Below, one piece after another: positions 9,303 through 20,797 of a stretch of DNA of 64,000 bases. Position 1 is the stretch's first letter. Each line of letters opens with the position of its first letter. A model generated the notes under the pieces. That model was given only the letters and a program-made list of their open reading frames with translations, made no database searches and was not told the origin of the DNA. The stretch comes from Romanomermis culicivorax (Eukaryota > Nematoda > Enoplea > Mermithida > Mermithidae), in the NCBI GenBank assembly GCA_963922205.1, contig CAWUHX010000010.1, positions 1,736,001 through 1,800,000 on the forward strand. Direction: 5' to 3'. Position numbers and translations under genes: made by a program.

Positions 9303-12300
9303 CACTGCCCCTCAGGCCAGATTTGTGAAATTGAGTGAACACTTACAAATTACGTTTGTACAGTTGTTTTTGACAATAAAATTGACCTTGGTAGCATCAC
9401 TGTTTCTAGGGGTGAGTTTGTCAGCACCGGCGGCTCAGTATCAATTTTGCGGTCTCTCAAGAAGCGGACATCCACTTGAGTTACCCCAGCGTGTAGAGTG
9501 TAAACCACCGCAATCTTCATGGAGCCCGCGGCGCATGAATGTTACGGTGTATGTCCCTAGCTCAGACCCGATTACAGCCACAGCGTGGAAATGCACATTG
9601 CGCTCCCGCAAAGTCTGCACCAACACTGGTTTCTTCGGCTCTAGGGGCATCACTGCAGACGTCATCACCACTCAGCACTTAGCGCCTGCGGCATGCACGC
9701 TAGCACATCGCACTAAGATGTTTGGTTCACAAAAACTTGTCGGCATTCGCCCTGGCTTTTATAGCACAAACCAAACATTGGAAGTGATGTATGAATGGTG
9801 CTGCAGCGACGTCTGCAAGACAGTGACTAACCTCTTCATCGAGGAGGGACAAGTCGCTTCGTGGGACGGCACTACGGCCCTAAGCACCTTAGGCGATGTA
9901 GGTGGATGCAGTCCCACTGCAGGCCAGTGCACTACTCTAGACGGGGTCATTGTCTGGCCTGCGCAAAACTTCACGGCGCGGTGTCATTATCACCCCAAGG
10001 GAAATTACACTGCGTCCATGTCAGGGAACCACGTCATCATCGATGATCTACAGGTTGCCCTCAAGATCCCGGGAAACTCCTGCGTCTTCCAACTGTGCCC
10101 AGAACTACGTTCCACCACAGTCCGGACGGATCAGGGTCTTCTCCTTCGCATCCACGGGAGATACAATTTGACCCAAAACTTGTTCAGAGTGGCAACGGAC
10201 AGCCGTCCCGATCTTGTAAATGCCAAACTGAACTATCTGGCTCAGCAGATCAAGGAGTCGGAAATTAACGGTTTCCGGTTCACGTGGCTTGAGCTTTGCT
10301 CTCACGCTCAACGCTACCTTGATCTGACTTGGCAGTTGCTTCGCTTCGACCCCACCCTGGGTGCCCGGGCATTCCTCCAGAGGAATGACCTGACGGCGGA
10401 ATTCACAGGCGATGCGCTGACAATATGGCCGTGTCAGAAGGTCAACGCCACCTACATTTACCACTCGTACCGGGTGGGGAACGTTTGCTACAAGTACTTA
10501 CCTGTACAGGTTGGCGGCACCATCTACTTCGCCACCCCCGGTGGTCCGGATCTCATTAAATCTAGCCCAATTGTGCCGTGTCATCACCACTATGCAGGGA
10601 TTTTCCGAAATCGCTCGGGCTGGTTTACTGAGTCTGGCGCGGTCCATGTGAGCCACATCCCACTAGAACTCTACTGGAAGCAGCGTTTCAACATCACTCA
10701 CTTTGAGGCGCCGGCGCTCTTCCATGACCAGTTGGCAATGACCCCTTCAAACTTTGCCTTCTTTAAACAGTACGTTTACAAGACTGAGCAAATTGAAGCG
10801 GTACTCAACCGGCTGGTAAACTTTACCGCTGGTCTATCCCTGCAACCAGACGCCATTTACCAGGCCTTTGCAGGGGTAGGAACCGACATCAAGGCCTCTC
10901 TGGAAGGTGTCCGTTTGGCAGCAAACCATGTTATTACGGGTCAACAACACACCCTCGCCCAGGGCTTGCATGCTGTCCTGAGCGGGCCGGTCCAGTTGAT
11001 CTTTAACATCCTAATTACCCTGACCGTGCTGATGGGTGTCGGATACCTTGCCTATCTTGGTGTATCTTATTATCTCAGCTACCGTCTGCGGAGCAAACAG
11101 GTCAGGTTTGTTAGCCGTTTCTCCCCGTTGGGTCTTTACCGCAAAGTCCAACGCTGGATCGGTTTTCACTACGTGCAAAACGATGTGCCCTCCCAGCTTG
11201 ACCGAATCACACCGTGCTTCGTCGTGCTGCTGGATACCAAGGAAACTCCTGCTTTCCTTGACACGGGTTGCCCCCGCACTATCATTAGCCAACGCCTTCA
11301 TAAGGCCTTGGCTAAAGAAAGTCCGAAGGCGGTCATGGCATTCCAGCAACATCATGACTTTAACCCATTGATGAGCATCAATGGTAAAGCCGTTCATACC
11401 ATCCTTTCGGGACCATATGAAATCATGTTGCCCGGAAACTGCCAGCCGAACACACGGATCGATATACATCTCCATGTGTGCAAGACTACGTCTCCCTTCT
11501 GGGCACCTGTTGACCTCATACTCGGACTGGACTTCTTAGAACAGTTCAAGAACATTATGTTTGACTACCAACGTAATGTTTGTCGGCTGGACGCGGTAGA
11601 ATTACCCCTCCTGCTGACCACGCGGGAGATTGACCAGATCGACCCCTGGTGGGAGAACACCCGCGCTCTCTCGCCAAACTCACACAGGTCGGGATCACGA
11701 TCGCGGTCCAGGGCTTCGTCCATCTCTCGGCCACACTCACGGGCCTCCTCAGTTGCCTCATCACGTGGGTCAACTAGGGGATCCCGGGCCTCTTCTAGAC
11801 GGGCAAGTCGTCATCTGTCGACCTTGCACGGGTCAGGTTGCCCTCGACCTCCGCCTGGAACCTCTCCAGTTACGCTAGAGAAGGGCCGATACCGTGAGCC
11901 AAGTGATTCAGATGCTCCGACATCACCCGTGCCAAACGCTCCTCCGCTATCGGACACCGAGATTGAATCACTAGGAGCTACTCAGAGTCTGAAGGATCAC
12001 TCAGACCACGTACTAACGGTGCAGGATGAGTCCACCCTTCTGAATGACCCGGAACCCTCCATCGGATACGCTCTAGTAGGTCTTCTACGTCGTACGGGAC
12101 TGCCGATTCCAAAGCGGTCCGGTAAGGCCAAACACACTTGTGGTGCCACCACACCTGATTCCGGTCATGTGGTCACTGCTTTTTACCCAAATGATATTCG
12201 GACACCCCATATCAAAGTTCTCCTCAACAACTGGGTAGAAGCAAAGGCACTGGTCGACACAGGAGCTGTTTTCTCACTCCTGGACCACAAGTTAGCAGCC

Positions 12301-15300
12301 CAGCTGCCCAACTTGTCACTCTCACCAACCAGGGCCCGCCCTATCGCAGCCAATGGGTCCCCGATCCCACTGCTAGGAGCAGCCTACATCACAGTTACAG
12401 TGGCTGATGTCTCTGAACGGATTCAGGTCCAAATACAGGAGAACTGTTCAGCTGAACTGGTCCTTGGAACCAACTTCCTCGGCCGGTTCAATTGTGTCAG
12501 TTTGAACTGGGAGAAATCCTTCCTCCAGTTCAAAGAAAGTAGAATCCCCTGTGACGGTCTCATCCACAGCCCACCTTCTGCCCGCGGTGCTTTGCCCCTG
12601 AAGGACTTGGTGATTCTAGAGCCTCGCTCCCTGACACGATTCACTGTGCCTGTCCCACCAATCTATACGAACGTGCCTGAGGTGGCCTTCTTTCCAAAGC
12701 ACCTCACCGGATCTCAAAGACACGTATATTTTGCTGGAAGCGTGAGTACCGTGACCAACGGTCACATACCACTTCAGGTAGTCAACCCGAGTACTCATTC
12801 CGTGGTTCTCTACCCGCACACGACCATCGGTCATGTGCAGATGCATAGTGAGCCCTCACGGGAATCACTGGTCGACTCAGACACCGTCCTCGATCGTCAG
12901 TGGGTCGAGGCCAATGCTGTAATCTCACCGGACATCTCCCCTCGGGACCGGGCAGCCTTACTCGATCTGCTGGTTGCATACACCGACCTTTATGCTCTTG
13001 ATGAAAAGGACACAGGTTCCACTGATCTCATCCAGCACGAAATCAGCACGGGCGATGCCCGCCCAGTCCGCCGTTTCCCTTACCGGTCCTCACCTAAGGA
13101 AAAGGATCTCATCATGCAAGAGGTCAAGGCGCTCCAGGAGAAAGGTATTATTCGGCCAAGCACGTCTCCGTGGGCTACTAATACTGTCCTGGTGCGCAAG
13201 AAAAACGGTTCTCACCGTATGTGTGTTGACTTTCGTGGTCTTAACGAGGTCACGAAAAAGGATGTCTACCCTCTCCCACGGATAGATGACATTCTCGACA
13301 CACTCAAGGGTATGAAATATTTCACTACCCTTGACCAAGCTAACGCTTATTGGTCAATCCCGATTGCCGAGGCGGATAAGGAAAAGACGGCCTTAAATAC
13401 GCCTATTGGACTTTACGAATTCAATTATTTGCCTTTCGGTTTATGCAACGCGCCAGGGACATTTCAACGCCTTATGGACCTCCTCCTTACTGGAATCCAA
13501 TGGCGCACGGTTCTGACCTATCTCGACGACATTTTGGTGTTCGGGAACTCTCACACCCAAATGCTTGAGCGCCTGGCAGATGTGTTCGCCCATCTTCGCC
13601 GGGGTGGAATGAAGCTCAGACTGAGCAAGTGCAAATTCTCGCACTCAGAGGTAGAGTACCTAGGCTATCGCATCTCACAGAGCGGCCTAGAACCTGACCA
13701 AGCCAAGCTGGCCGCCGTCCAAAACCTACCCATTCCACAAAACGCCAAAGACATCAAGTCCTTCCTAGGCCTCGTGTCTTACTACAGGTGTTTCATCCCT
13801 GGTTGTGCCCGGCTCAGCGAGCCACTCACCAAGCTCTTACGGAAGGAAACTACTTTCCTGTGGTCAAAACCTCAGCAGGAGGCGTTTGATGAACTCCGCC
13901 GCCTGCTGACCAACCCTCCTATCCTGCGCCATCCGGACTTTTCGAAATCCTTTATCCTTCAAACTGATGCGAGTATTTCGGGGATAGGAGCGGTTCTTAG
14001 CCAGTTAGACGAACATGGATACGACCATCCTGTCGCGTACGCCAGCCGAGGGTTAACAGCGGCCGAGAAAAACTACTCCATTACAGAACTGGAGACTCTC
14101 GCTGTTGTCCATTTCGTCAAGCACTTTCGACCATACCTCTTCCAGCACGAGGTGGTCGTTCAGACTGACCATACCGCGGTCAAAGCAGTGTTGGAGAAGC
14201 CTAACCCCTCTGCTCGGATCGCTCGGTGGGGACTCGCGCTCGCCGAATTCAAACTGACAATTCGGCCGCGAAAAGGTCAGTCTAATGGTAATGCCGACGC
14301 ATTATCACGCCTGCCGGATCCTAACTCCCTCACCGGTCAGAGTATTGATGATACTCCCCTTTACAGACCTGAGGGGCATGTCATGATGATCACCGATGGT
14401 GCGCAGCACCTGGCGCGATCCAGGACCTTGACCGATGGTGTGCAGCACCTGGCGCGTTCAAGTAATTCAGCACCGATCACTGTTGGCGCGGAGCGCCTGG
14501 TACGATCAGAGTCTTATGCCGAGATATACGTCGGTGCGCAGCACCCCGACCTTTTCGCTGCTCAGCTGGAGGATCCGGAGTTAGCCGACATCATTCGCTC
14601 TCTTAAGCCTCTGGGCGACCAGAATGATGTGCGAGGCTACCATCTGTTGGATAACGTTCTTCAGAAATGGACAGGCGAGTCCAATAAGATCGTCATACCC
14701 AGATCCATGGTTACTACCATTATCCGGGCTCATCACGATGACATCTTAGCGGGACACTTTGGTGCTAAACGTACTGCGCGGCTCATTGCTCGCAGATACC
14801 ACTGGCCCTCCCTCAGTCGGGATGTCAAGTCCTTCTGTCAGCGGTGTGATCTTTGCCAACGGAATAAGCCCGCTCGACAGAAAACCACTGCGACCCTGAA
14901 ACCTATCACCATCACGGGACCGTTTCACCGGGTAGGTGTCGACTGTATGGGACCAATGACCACTAGCGAAGCTGGCAACCGTTTCATCGTAGTCTTTATC
15001 GACTACTTTACGAAATGGGTCGAGGCTTTTGCTACTCCGGACATCACTGCGCACACCATAGCCCGGCTGTTTGTAACGCAAATTGTCTGCCGGCACGGGG
15101 CACCGCAGATTCTTCAGTCAGATCGTGGCACTGATTTCACATCAAAACTGATGACTGAGATCACTGCGATCTGCGCAACGAAGAAAATCCACTCTACCGC
15201 CTATCATCCGATGACCAACGGCGAGGTGGAGAGAGCTAATCAAACGCTAGCCACACGGCTACGTATGTATGTCCATCAAGGACATACCGATTGGGATGAA

Positions 15301-15900
15301 CACCTACCATACGCTGTGTTTGCCGTCAATATCAGCATGAATGAGTCAACAGGGTACTCGCCCTTTGAACTCATGTACGGTCGCACACCCATGCTCCCTG
15401 TTGATGCCGCGCTCTCGTTCAACCCTCCGGCCCATATCATTAATGTTTCCTCATATGATATGGAGGTCAAGCGTCATTTCACGAATGCGTTAACCTTAAT
15501 CCAGAGTCGGATCGAGAAAGCACAGGAAGCCTATGCATGGTCGTACGACCGGAAGGCGCATGATGTCTCGTACAAAGTAGGGGATCAGGTGCTCCAACTG
15601 CGCACCTCCAGCAAACGTGGACTCACTCCTAAATTGCTGCCCATCTACGATGGACCCTACCTTGTCACAAGTGTGGCATATCCCAATGTCACACTTCGTT
15701 TCGAGATGGATCAGGAAGACACTGTACATGTCAACCAGCTTCGACTTTATGTGTCCCCTGAACAACCGAGTGAAGCAGAGGATACACCTCCCACTTTACA
15801 GGCAACAGGTTCGGCACCCTTATTGTATCCCTCAATAAGCCGGGACTTTACACCGAACCTGATTGACCCACATCTTGATGCAGAGGTCCCCGACCCGTAA
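8986..15900 (+). CDS. pol: Env-Pol polyprotein: glycoprotein, two retropepsins, RT, RNase H, integrase
   Basis: One frame stays open for 2304 codons. The first 110 residues overlap gag in another frame and look like shadow sequence. The likely protein starts near 9316, after a CCCCTCAG acceptor-like site or by +1 shift at the gag stop. In order: hydrophobic leader (126-150), Cys-rich ectodomain, membrane segment (671-699), first retropepsin with DTG at 759-761, Ser/Arg linker (about 900-945), second retropepsin with DTGA at 1091-1094, RT with catalytic D1450 and YLDD at 1512-1515, RNase H with D1661, integrase with a zinc module from H1916/H1917 and D1986, D2046, E2082 (D-35-E), then a GPY motif at 2223-2225. 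All catalytic residues are present, so the enzyme part looks intact. Confidence 0.93.
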   Translation: MILHRRQQPNIHRRQQPKSNRRHQPKRHLRPLRPSRPSSNTWPSTRPYVRLTKMSASLRNLRSQRQSPHGRQKSVSSGKSTRAVDWSSISPARNQFRPTATKKKSDTAPQARFVKLSEHLQITFVQLFLTIKLTLVASLFLGVSLSAPAAQYQFCGLSRSGHPLELPQRVECKPPQSSWSPRRMNVTVYVPSSDPITATAWKCTLRSRKVCTNTGFFGSRGITADVITTQHLAPAACTLAHRTKMFGSQKLVGIRPGFYSTNQTLEVMYEWCCSDVCKTVTNLFIEEGQVASWDGTTALSTLGDVGGCSPTAGQCTTLDGVIVWPAQNFTARCHYHPKGNYTASMSGNHVIIDDLQVALKIPGNSCVFQLCPELRSTTVRTDQGLLLRIHGRYNLTQNLFRVATDSRPDLVNAKLNYLAQQIKESEINGFRFTWLELCSHAQRYLDLTWQLLRFDPTLGARAFLQRNDLTAEFTGDALTIWPCQKVNATYIYHSYRVGNVCYKYLPVQVGGTIYFATPGGPDLIKSSPIVPCHHHYAGIFRNRSGWFTESGAVHVSHIPLELYWKQRFNITHFEAPALFHDQLAMTPSNFAFFKQYVYKTEQIEAVLNRLVNFTAGLSLQPDAIYQAFAGVGTDIKASLEGVRLAANHVITGQQHTLAQGLHAVLSGPVQLIFNILITLTVLMGVGYLAYLGVSYYLSYRLRSKQVRFVSRFSPLGLYRKVQRWIGFHYVQNDVPSQLDRITPCFVVLLDTKETPAFLDTGCPRTIISQRLHKALAKESPKAVMAFQQHHDFNPLMSINGKAVHTILSGPYEIMLPGNCQPNTRIDIHLHVCKTTSPFWAPVDLILGLDFLEQFKNIMFDYQRNVCRLDAVELPLLLTTREIDQIDPWWENTRALSPNSHRSGSRSRSRASSISRPHSRASSVASSRGSTRGSRASSRRASRHLSTLHGSGCPRPPPGTSPVTLEKGRYREPSDSDAPTSPVPNAPPLSDTEIESLGATQSLKDHSDHVLTVQDESTLLNDPEPSIGYALVGLLRRTGLPIPKRSGKAKHTCGATTPDSGHVVTAFYPNDIRTPHIKVLLNNWVEAKALVDTGAVFSLLDHKLAAQLPNLSLSPTRARPIAANGSPIPLLGAAYITVTVADVSERIQVQIQENCSAELVLGTNFLGRFNCVSLNWEKSFLQFKESRIPCDGLIHSPPSARGALPLKDLVILEPRSLTRFTVPVPPIYTNVPEVAFFPKHLTGSQRHVYFAGSVSTVTNGHIPLQVVNPSTHSVVLYPHTTIGHVQMHSEPSRESLVDSDTVLDRQWVEANAVISPDISPRDRAALLDLLVAYTDLYALDEKDTGSTDLIQHEISTGDARPVRRFPYRSSPKEKDLIMQEVKALQEKGIIRPSTSPWATNTVLVRKKNGSHRMCVDFRGLNEVTKKDVYPLPRIDDILDTLKGMKYFTTLDQANAYWSIPIAEADKEKTALNTPIGLYEFNYLPFGLCNAPGTFQRLMDLLLTGIQWRTVLTYLDDILVFGNSHTQMLERLADVFAHLRRGGMKLRLSKCKFSHSEVEYLGYRISQSGLEPDQAKLAAVQNLPIPQNAKDIKSFLGLVSYYRCFIPGCARLSEPLTKLLRKETTFLWSKPQQEAFDELRRLLTNPPILRHPDFSKSFILQTDASISGIGAVLSQLDEHGYDHPVAYASRGLTAAEKNYSITELETLAVVHFVKHFRPYLFQHEVVVQTDHTAVKAVLEKPNPSARIARWGLALAEFKLTIRPRKGQSNGNADALSRLPDPNSLTGQSIDDTPLYRPEGHVMMITDGAQHLARSRTLTDGVQHLARSSNSAPITVGAERLVRSESYAEIYVGAQHPDLFAAQLEDPELADIIRSLKPLGDQNDVRGYHLLDNVLQKWTGESNKIVIPRSMVTTIIRAHHDDILAGHFGAKRTARLIARRYHWPSLSRDVKSFCQRCDLCQRNKPARQKTTATLKPITITGPFHRVGVDCMGPMTTSEAGNRFIVVFIDYFTKWVEAFATPDITAHTIARLFVTQIVCRHGAPQILQSDRGTDFTSKLMTEITAICATKKIHSTAYHPMTNGEVERANQTLATRLRMYVHQGHTDWDEHLPYAVFAVNISMNESTGYSPFELMYGRTPMLPVDAALSFNPPAHIINVSSYDMEVKRHFTNALTLIQSRIEKAQEAYAWSYDRKAHDVSYKVGDQVLQLRTSSKRGLTPKLLPIYDGPYLVTSVAYPNVTLRFEMDQEDTVHVNQLRLYVSPEQPSEAEDTPPTLQATGSAPLLYPSISRDFTPNLIDPHLDAEVPDP
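9316..11130 (+). other. env: Envelope-like glycoprotein region, upstream of protease
   Basis: This region lies between gag and the first protease. It has an N-terminal hydrophobic stretch ending in a signal-peptidase-like Ala-rich site, nine N-X-S/T sequons, 17 cysteines all in the first two thirds, and a C-terminal membrane segment (about 10996-11080) followed by basic residues. That is the plan of a type I viral fusion glycoprotein. I cannot assign its family from the sequence alone. Capture from an RNA virus glycoprotein is a hypothesis. In known gypsy-type errantiviruses env follows pol, so this order is unusual. Confidence 0.7.
11190..11640 (+). other. First retropepsin-like domain (DTG)
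   Basis: An FLDTG motif (D759) follows a beta-rich stretch, and an LILGLDFL motif lies about 84 residues later. This is the usual spacing of a retroviral-type aspartic protease. The domain begins about 50 residues after the membrane segment, so it would be membrane-tethered unless cleaved. Confidence 0.75.
12190..12560 (+). other. Second retropepsin-like domain (DTGA)
   Basis: An ALVDTGA motif (D1091) and an ELVLGTNFL motif about 70 residues later define a second, diverged protease domain. It sits in the usual place just upstream of RT. The sequence differs strongly from the first domain, so this is not a recent duplication. Confidence 0.8.
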
Positions 15901-16459
15901 CTCAAGATGCATTCTCTTCATTGTCCCCGCTTACGGACGAGGACGTCCTTTTTCGAAGGACCGCCGTGCCCCTCACGAAGTATCCACTCTTGTCCATGCT
16001 GGATCTTAGTGGATAGAAGAGAATGTTCAGCAACCAAAGCGTCACGCCTTAGGCGCATCCTCACGCGATAGCCTACACCTCACTGGGTGCATCCTCTGCG
16101 ATAACCCGATAATCTGTGCCTCACTGGGTGCATCCTCTGCGATAACCGGAAAATCTGTACCTCACTGGGCGCATCCTCTGCGATAGCCTACATCTTGCCC
16201 TGAAAATTTTTCTTTTCTGTGTTCTAGACTGTCGCACAGGATATTCAATGGCTGCAACTTCACGCATCAACAACCCCCGGTTACCATACCGCAGGACGAA
16301 TTACGATCAAAGAAGGCTCCATTTGCCGACAACCCAACGGACCTATTCGACCACTCCCGCCATCACACCTTGGAATGACCTACGACCATGGACACGCCGT
16401 ACAAAACCTCACTACTAACGACTGCAAGGACGAGGACGCCCTTTTTCGAAGGACCGCCG
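15901..16459 (+). other. 3' untranslated region with duplicated pre-LTR motif
   Basis: The block ACGAGGACGYCCTTTTTCGA, continuing AGGACCGCCGTG, occurs at about 15939-15970 and again directly before the 3' LTR (about 16429-16460). The unrelated-length element at 20798 has ACGAGGACGTTCAACTTCGG followed by a purine run at its own 3' LTR, so this block is the plus-strand priming region. Here the purine tract is weak. Confidence 0.55.
16050..16195 (+). repeat. 41-bp tandem repeat, about 3.5 units
   Basis: CTCACTGGGTGCATCCTCTG followed by CGATAACC recurs at 16081, 16122 and 16163 with a period of 41. A degenerate unit precedes them at about 16045. Confidence 0.85.
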
Positions 16460-17924
16460 TGTCACGTGCCGCTCAATTCTCCAACGTCACGTGATCCCGA
16501 TCATGCCGACATTTTGTTATTTTTTCATGTTTTGTTTATTACTCGATCATGCTTTCGTTTATTTCATTTTTACACATGCATTTTACGTTCGTTTTTATAT
16601 TTTTCATGCATTTCTATGTTCCGTTTTGTTGTATTTTTATTTCTTTACAAACGCGGGCTACAGTAGGCCCTTTAGCTAAAAACTTCCGCCAGTCGTGCTC
16701 CACGAGCACATGGCTATTTTTGGTGCGCTTCATGCACCTCTTATCATCAAAATTAGTGTCGTTTTTGTTACGCAAAAATGACTAGCTAAGAAGTTTTAGC
16801 TAAAGACGTTTATATGCTTAGCATAGGCACTGCAGCCGGCCTCAGTGCTAAACGCATGTGAACGAAAAATGTCTATGTGCTCATAGGCATCTTCTGCATC
16901 GCGTCTAGCTGCAGAAGTTAGCTTGAGCGCCGAGAAACTCCGCCCAAGCTGCAGCTGTAGCCAAACATGTCCTTAAAAGGACATGTTTCTTTAGTTTTTC
17001 GCTCATTCTTGGGTTCACCAAGCTTTCGTCCGGTTGTAACTCCGCGTCCGCCGCCCTTCGTCGAATTTGCATATTTTTATTGTACACCCGTGCGTCCGCC
17101 GCCTTACTACCAATAAATTTGCATAAATTTACCCTTGTTTACTGCGTCCGCTGCTCCCCGCCTACCCATCAGTGCCAGGTGTCCGACCGCCCCGGTTCGT
17201 GAATTAAACATTGGAGTTTCGCCTCCCGCTCGCTCCCGCTCCCTCCCGCTCGCCGCCGCTCGCCGCCGCTCGCCACTAGGACGCTTTGAGGATCGTATCC
17301 CCGCTCCCAGTGCCAGAAGACCGAAAGCATCCAGGGACTTGCCGCCCGTTGCGTCGTAATCGCTTGAGAAACAGGACTAGGTGAGTCTTCTCAGGGGATT
17401 ATTGTTATTTGTGGGTTATTTGTTGGGAAATCCTTCCTAAGTCAGTTTCCCAAGGTTTCCACAGATAAGTAGGGCCTCCACCTCTCAGGTTCGGGCTAGA
17501 AGGGGCTGTCTGGTTCATAATCGGGTCCCATAAATTAGGTCATTTTACGGGTGACCCTGTCCCCACTCTCACTGAGTAGGACTCGGGGATTGTCGCACCT
17601 AGCCTGGCAGCGTTGTCCATTACCCTACAGCAAGACCCCCAAGGACACACACGAGAACCAACTATAGACCTCTCTATAGCCACCATTTGCCAGGTTAGGC
17701 CCCAACGCCAACTTGGGAAGCCTGGGGAAAATGCCAGTATCCATCAGGAGTCACAGCCTATTACTCACTGTAATAGGATCAATCTGATATGGTTCACCAT
17801 CAATGTGACGTCTAAAACACGGTATTACCTGATGAGATACCCAAACCTCCCCAGCTCTCCCAAATCCCCATGTCATACACGTGGCATGGCGAAAAATGTG
17901 ACATCGATGGCGTAAAATGTGACA
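16460..17924 (+). repeat. 3' LTR (1465 bp)
   Basis: This is the partner of 1635-3112, with TGTCAC and GTGACA ends. It is followed directly by the ATAG target duplication at 17925-17928. Confidence 0.95.
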
Positions 17925-17928
17925 ATAG

Positions 17929-20164
17929 TTTTGAACTTGTTACGATTCAAATAATAAAAGTAACTACTTTTTTGGTAAGCTGAGCGTTCCGTGGTATGGG
18001 AATGTGTGAATACTGAACCAATCTTTTGAGCGAACATTCTACAGGAAGGCTCATTTACATAATTTGCTATTTTGCAGTTCTTGATCATTTCGTGATAGTA
18101 GACTTCGACTCTACATTTTGCAGTAATATAAAAGCGTTAATAAGCAATAAAGGCTTTCACAAGAAAGGAAGAATTCTATAAAATATGTGATAATTGTGAT
18201 AAAAAATACAAAATTTGACAAATTCAAAGCAAAAAATCGAGAAAAACGAGCATTGTGAATAATTCGTATACATTCCAAATTAAAACCTGGAATATTTTCA
18301 TTTTTTCTCAAAATTTTTCGTCGATGCGCTGATGACTTTTTTCGCTAGTATCGTTGTTTGATTGTCATCATAGAAATTTTTGTCACTGGCGGCACCTAAC
18401 TTCTTTCCGCTGTTGCCAAAAACTTCACAGCGGAGTTTTCATTTCTGGGCGGCCGATTGACCTACGGTGGCGGAGCTTTTGCGTCTGGCATTCAACGAAG
18501 GGCTCACCAAATTTATCGAAAAATCAGAACTCTAGATGTAAAAAATGTAAAAATTGTTTTCCATTACAAAATATACATAAAAATCAACAATACTATCTTC
18601 AAAAACGTTCAGGGGGGTGTTTGACAATTTTTCTCAGGCTGGAGGGTGTCCAGGGTCTCGAGTAGGAGAGTTTACTCCCTACTCCCTATGTGCATGTATC
18701 GTCCAAATCTACACTCTCATCACACCATAAACCAGGAAAAAACAGAGCTGGCAAAGATATACTTTTCGGAATTCTGAACTTTGGGTTTCTGATAGTTTTT
18801 CTGTCAGATGAGTTGGCATTTGAATCGATAATTCGAAGACTTTACTAAAACCTTCAATGTGCCAGTTGTAAGTTAGAACTAATCGAAATAAAAAATCTTT
18901 AGACTTATGTTAATGCTGAGCTGGATTACAGAAATATACAAATATTACTATAAACATAACAAGCACTTCACGCCAAAAAAATTTTGGGGTTTTGACCTTC
19001 TAAAATGAAGTTGAAATGACGTCCTCTCGATTTAGAAATCCTAAAATTTTTTTCATCATGTAGCGGTAGCACCCAGTTTATTTACATTGCAGAATACCTC
19101 TTGTGACATCAACTTGGCGAAAGAAATGCGCTCAGAAATGTTTGAATTATGTAGCAATCTGTGGCATCACCATTCGATAGTGAGGCCCATATCAAAAATT
19201 TTTTAACAGGGCATGTATATGTTTAATAAGAAAAAGGCCAGGAACGTAAAGTGAGTACCAAAATTGACATTATATATAATATTAGAATATTTTTTAAATG
19301 AACAATTTATATAGAAAAACATTCGTGATTCGTAAAATCGTACAGAGCGACGAGAAAGAATTTTTAATTTCTGGCAACTAATATCCCAGAAAAATCACTT
19401 CGAATGTGAAACGGCTCTTGATTTGTGGGTTATTTTTGAGCTTTTCAGGTTGGTGATAGAACTCTAATGAAATATTGAATCAAAAAATGCAAAAATTCTT
19501 GTCAAAAAACACATTAATATCTAAGCAAGAACCCAAACTTCAGTCAGACCTGTAAAAATAACAACCTCAAGGCTAAATATGCTGATTTTCATTAAAAGTT
19601 TTGAAAAAGTTGATTTATTTGATGCTTCGTACCATAAAGTGTTATTTGTGGACATTTTTATACTTAGGAATGCATATTTGATTTTCTTTCTATTGGAGGT
19701 CAAAATTCGTGTTTTTGGGCCACGTCCAGTTCGCCCCTTCCCACTAATGAACCACATCAGCTTATCCCGCACCAAAAAACGTGCTAAAGCCCTAACATCA
19801 TGGAGTTGTTACATGTATGCTCGACGAAATAGTTCTAACATAGCAACCCATTTAAAAATCTTGATTATGGATTTATCGAGGTCAATCAATTCTTATCATT
19901 AGCATTTGATTATCTCACATGATTCAAAACTCACTAGCAGAGCAGTGTCAAAAAATGTTCTAAACCGTCGCGAAAAACTGATAATCCTCCCCATAGTCGA
20001 TCGATGATGTCAAATTAAGCTAAACAATTCTGTGATTAAACTGCTCACCAATATTCTTTAAAAAATCGACAAGATCTTATCAAATATCAACGAAAATCAT
20101 CGATGTGATCACAGAAAAATGCTATTTTTCTGCCTTTCGAGAACCGAAAAACCCAAAACATTAG
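17929..20164. other. Interior of the TIR element, no gene recognised
   Basis: About 2.2 kb of AT-rich sequence holds only short frames without family features. It contains a degraded fragment of the CAGACATG/CATACATG MITE family at about 18530-18700. No transposase motif is visible. Confidence 0.5.
18530..18700 (+). repeat. Degraded MITE fragment (family ending GTGCATGTAT)
   Basis: The right half (GTTCAGGGGGGTGTTTGACA to CCCTATGTGCATGTAT) matches the complete copies at 27413, 29079 and 44607. The left half is heavily diverged. Confidence 0.6.
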
Positions 20165-20482
20165 AGCAGCGCACTGTTGCCAAGAATAATCGGAAAACAC
20201 AAAAGACCGCCTATCAGCCAATCGGAAGTCATCACGTGACTAGGATTTTCAGCCAATCAAATGAAGAAATTGAAAAAACCGATACGTTTTCACTTCGGAA
20301 AAACCAATAGAATTTACCTATAGTATTTGAAAAACTCGATAAAATTTTGAAAAATTAAATGATTTACGGAAAAGTGAATCGGGTTTTTCAAAAAAAATTT
20401 AGATGAAAATCAAATGATCGATGTCATATCGGTTTTTTCAAAAAGTTTTTTGGAAAATCAAATGGCCCTTGTCGCATTCCGT
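20165..20482 (-). repeat. Right inverted arm of the 1184-20482 element
   Basis: On the minus strand it reads GGAATGCGACAAGGGCCATT, then ATCGGTTTTTTCAA-type repeats, then CCTAGTCACGTGATGA and ATTGG motifs. This is the same order as 1184-1515. The ACTGGTC duplication follows at 20483-20489. Confidence 0.75.
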
Positions 20483-20489
20483 ACTGGTC

Positions 20490-20793
20490 ATTTGCTTAGC
20501 TTTTTCTGCGCAGAGCAGCGAATATTTCTTATAGCCGTGCTAAGTTTTTTTTGGACATTTCTCGCATCGGACGGAAAGTATTTTAAGAGTTATCGAGTTG
20601 AGTTGAGAGTTTAGTCACAGTTTACAGCCGCCGGTTGATAGATTTCTAACTAGTGTAATTTTGAACGATTCTACTCCTTTCAAAAATGTATCCAATTTTG
20701 TTCTAATTTTTCCATCAGTTTTGTTTTGCTCGTTAATGTAGTGTACTTTATTTTGTTTGTTTCCCAAACGACAAATGCAATGAAAATTCTATT
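20490..20793. other. No gene recognised
   Basis: This is unique-looking AT-rich sequence between the TIR element and the gag-only LTR element. I see no supported feature. Confidence 0.4.
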
Positions 20794-20797
20794 CAGC

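Larger units (their letters stand above)
1631..17928 (+). mobile_element. Ty3/gypsy-like LTR retrotransposon with gag-env-pol order
   Basis: Two long LTRs (1635-3112 and 16460-17924) begin TGTCAC and end GTGACA. They are flanked by the 4-bp duplication ATAG at 1631-1634 and 17925-17928. The LTRs differ at about seven bases plus one 13-bp indel, so insertion was recent. The interior holds a 3.7-kb leader, a gag frame, and one very long frame with an envelope-like region, two protease domains, RT, RNase H and integrase. Integrase downstream of RNase H places it with Ty3/gypsy-type elements. Confidence 0.95.
1184..20482. mobile_element. Roughly 3.0-kb TIR element split by a retrotransposon
   Basis: Two inverted arms of about 320-330 bp (1184-1515 and 20165-20482) face each other. 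They are flanked by the direct repeat ACTGGTC at 1177-1183 and 20483-20489. Removing the retrotransposon (1635-17928) leaves about 3005 bp. No transposase frame is visible in the interior (1516-1630 and 17929-20164), so it is probably non-autonomous. Long arms with internal tandem repeats and a 7-bp TSD recall fold-back or Galileo-type P-superfamily elements, but that class assignment is inference. Confidence 0.7.

Noticed and set aside
11011..11475. 154-codon minus-strand frame over the first protease
   Set aside because: It overlaps a strongly supported protease domain on the plus strand and has no recognisable features.
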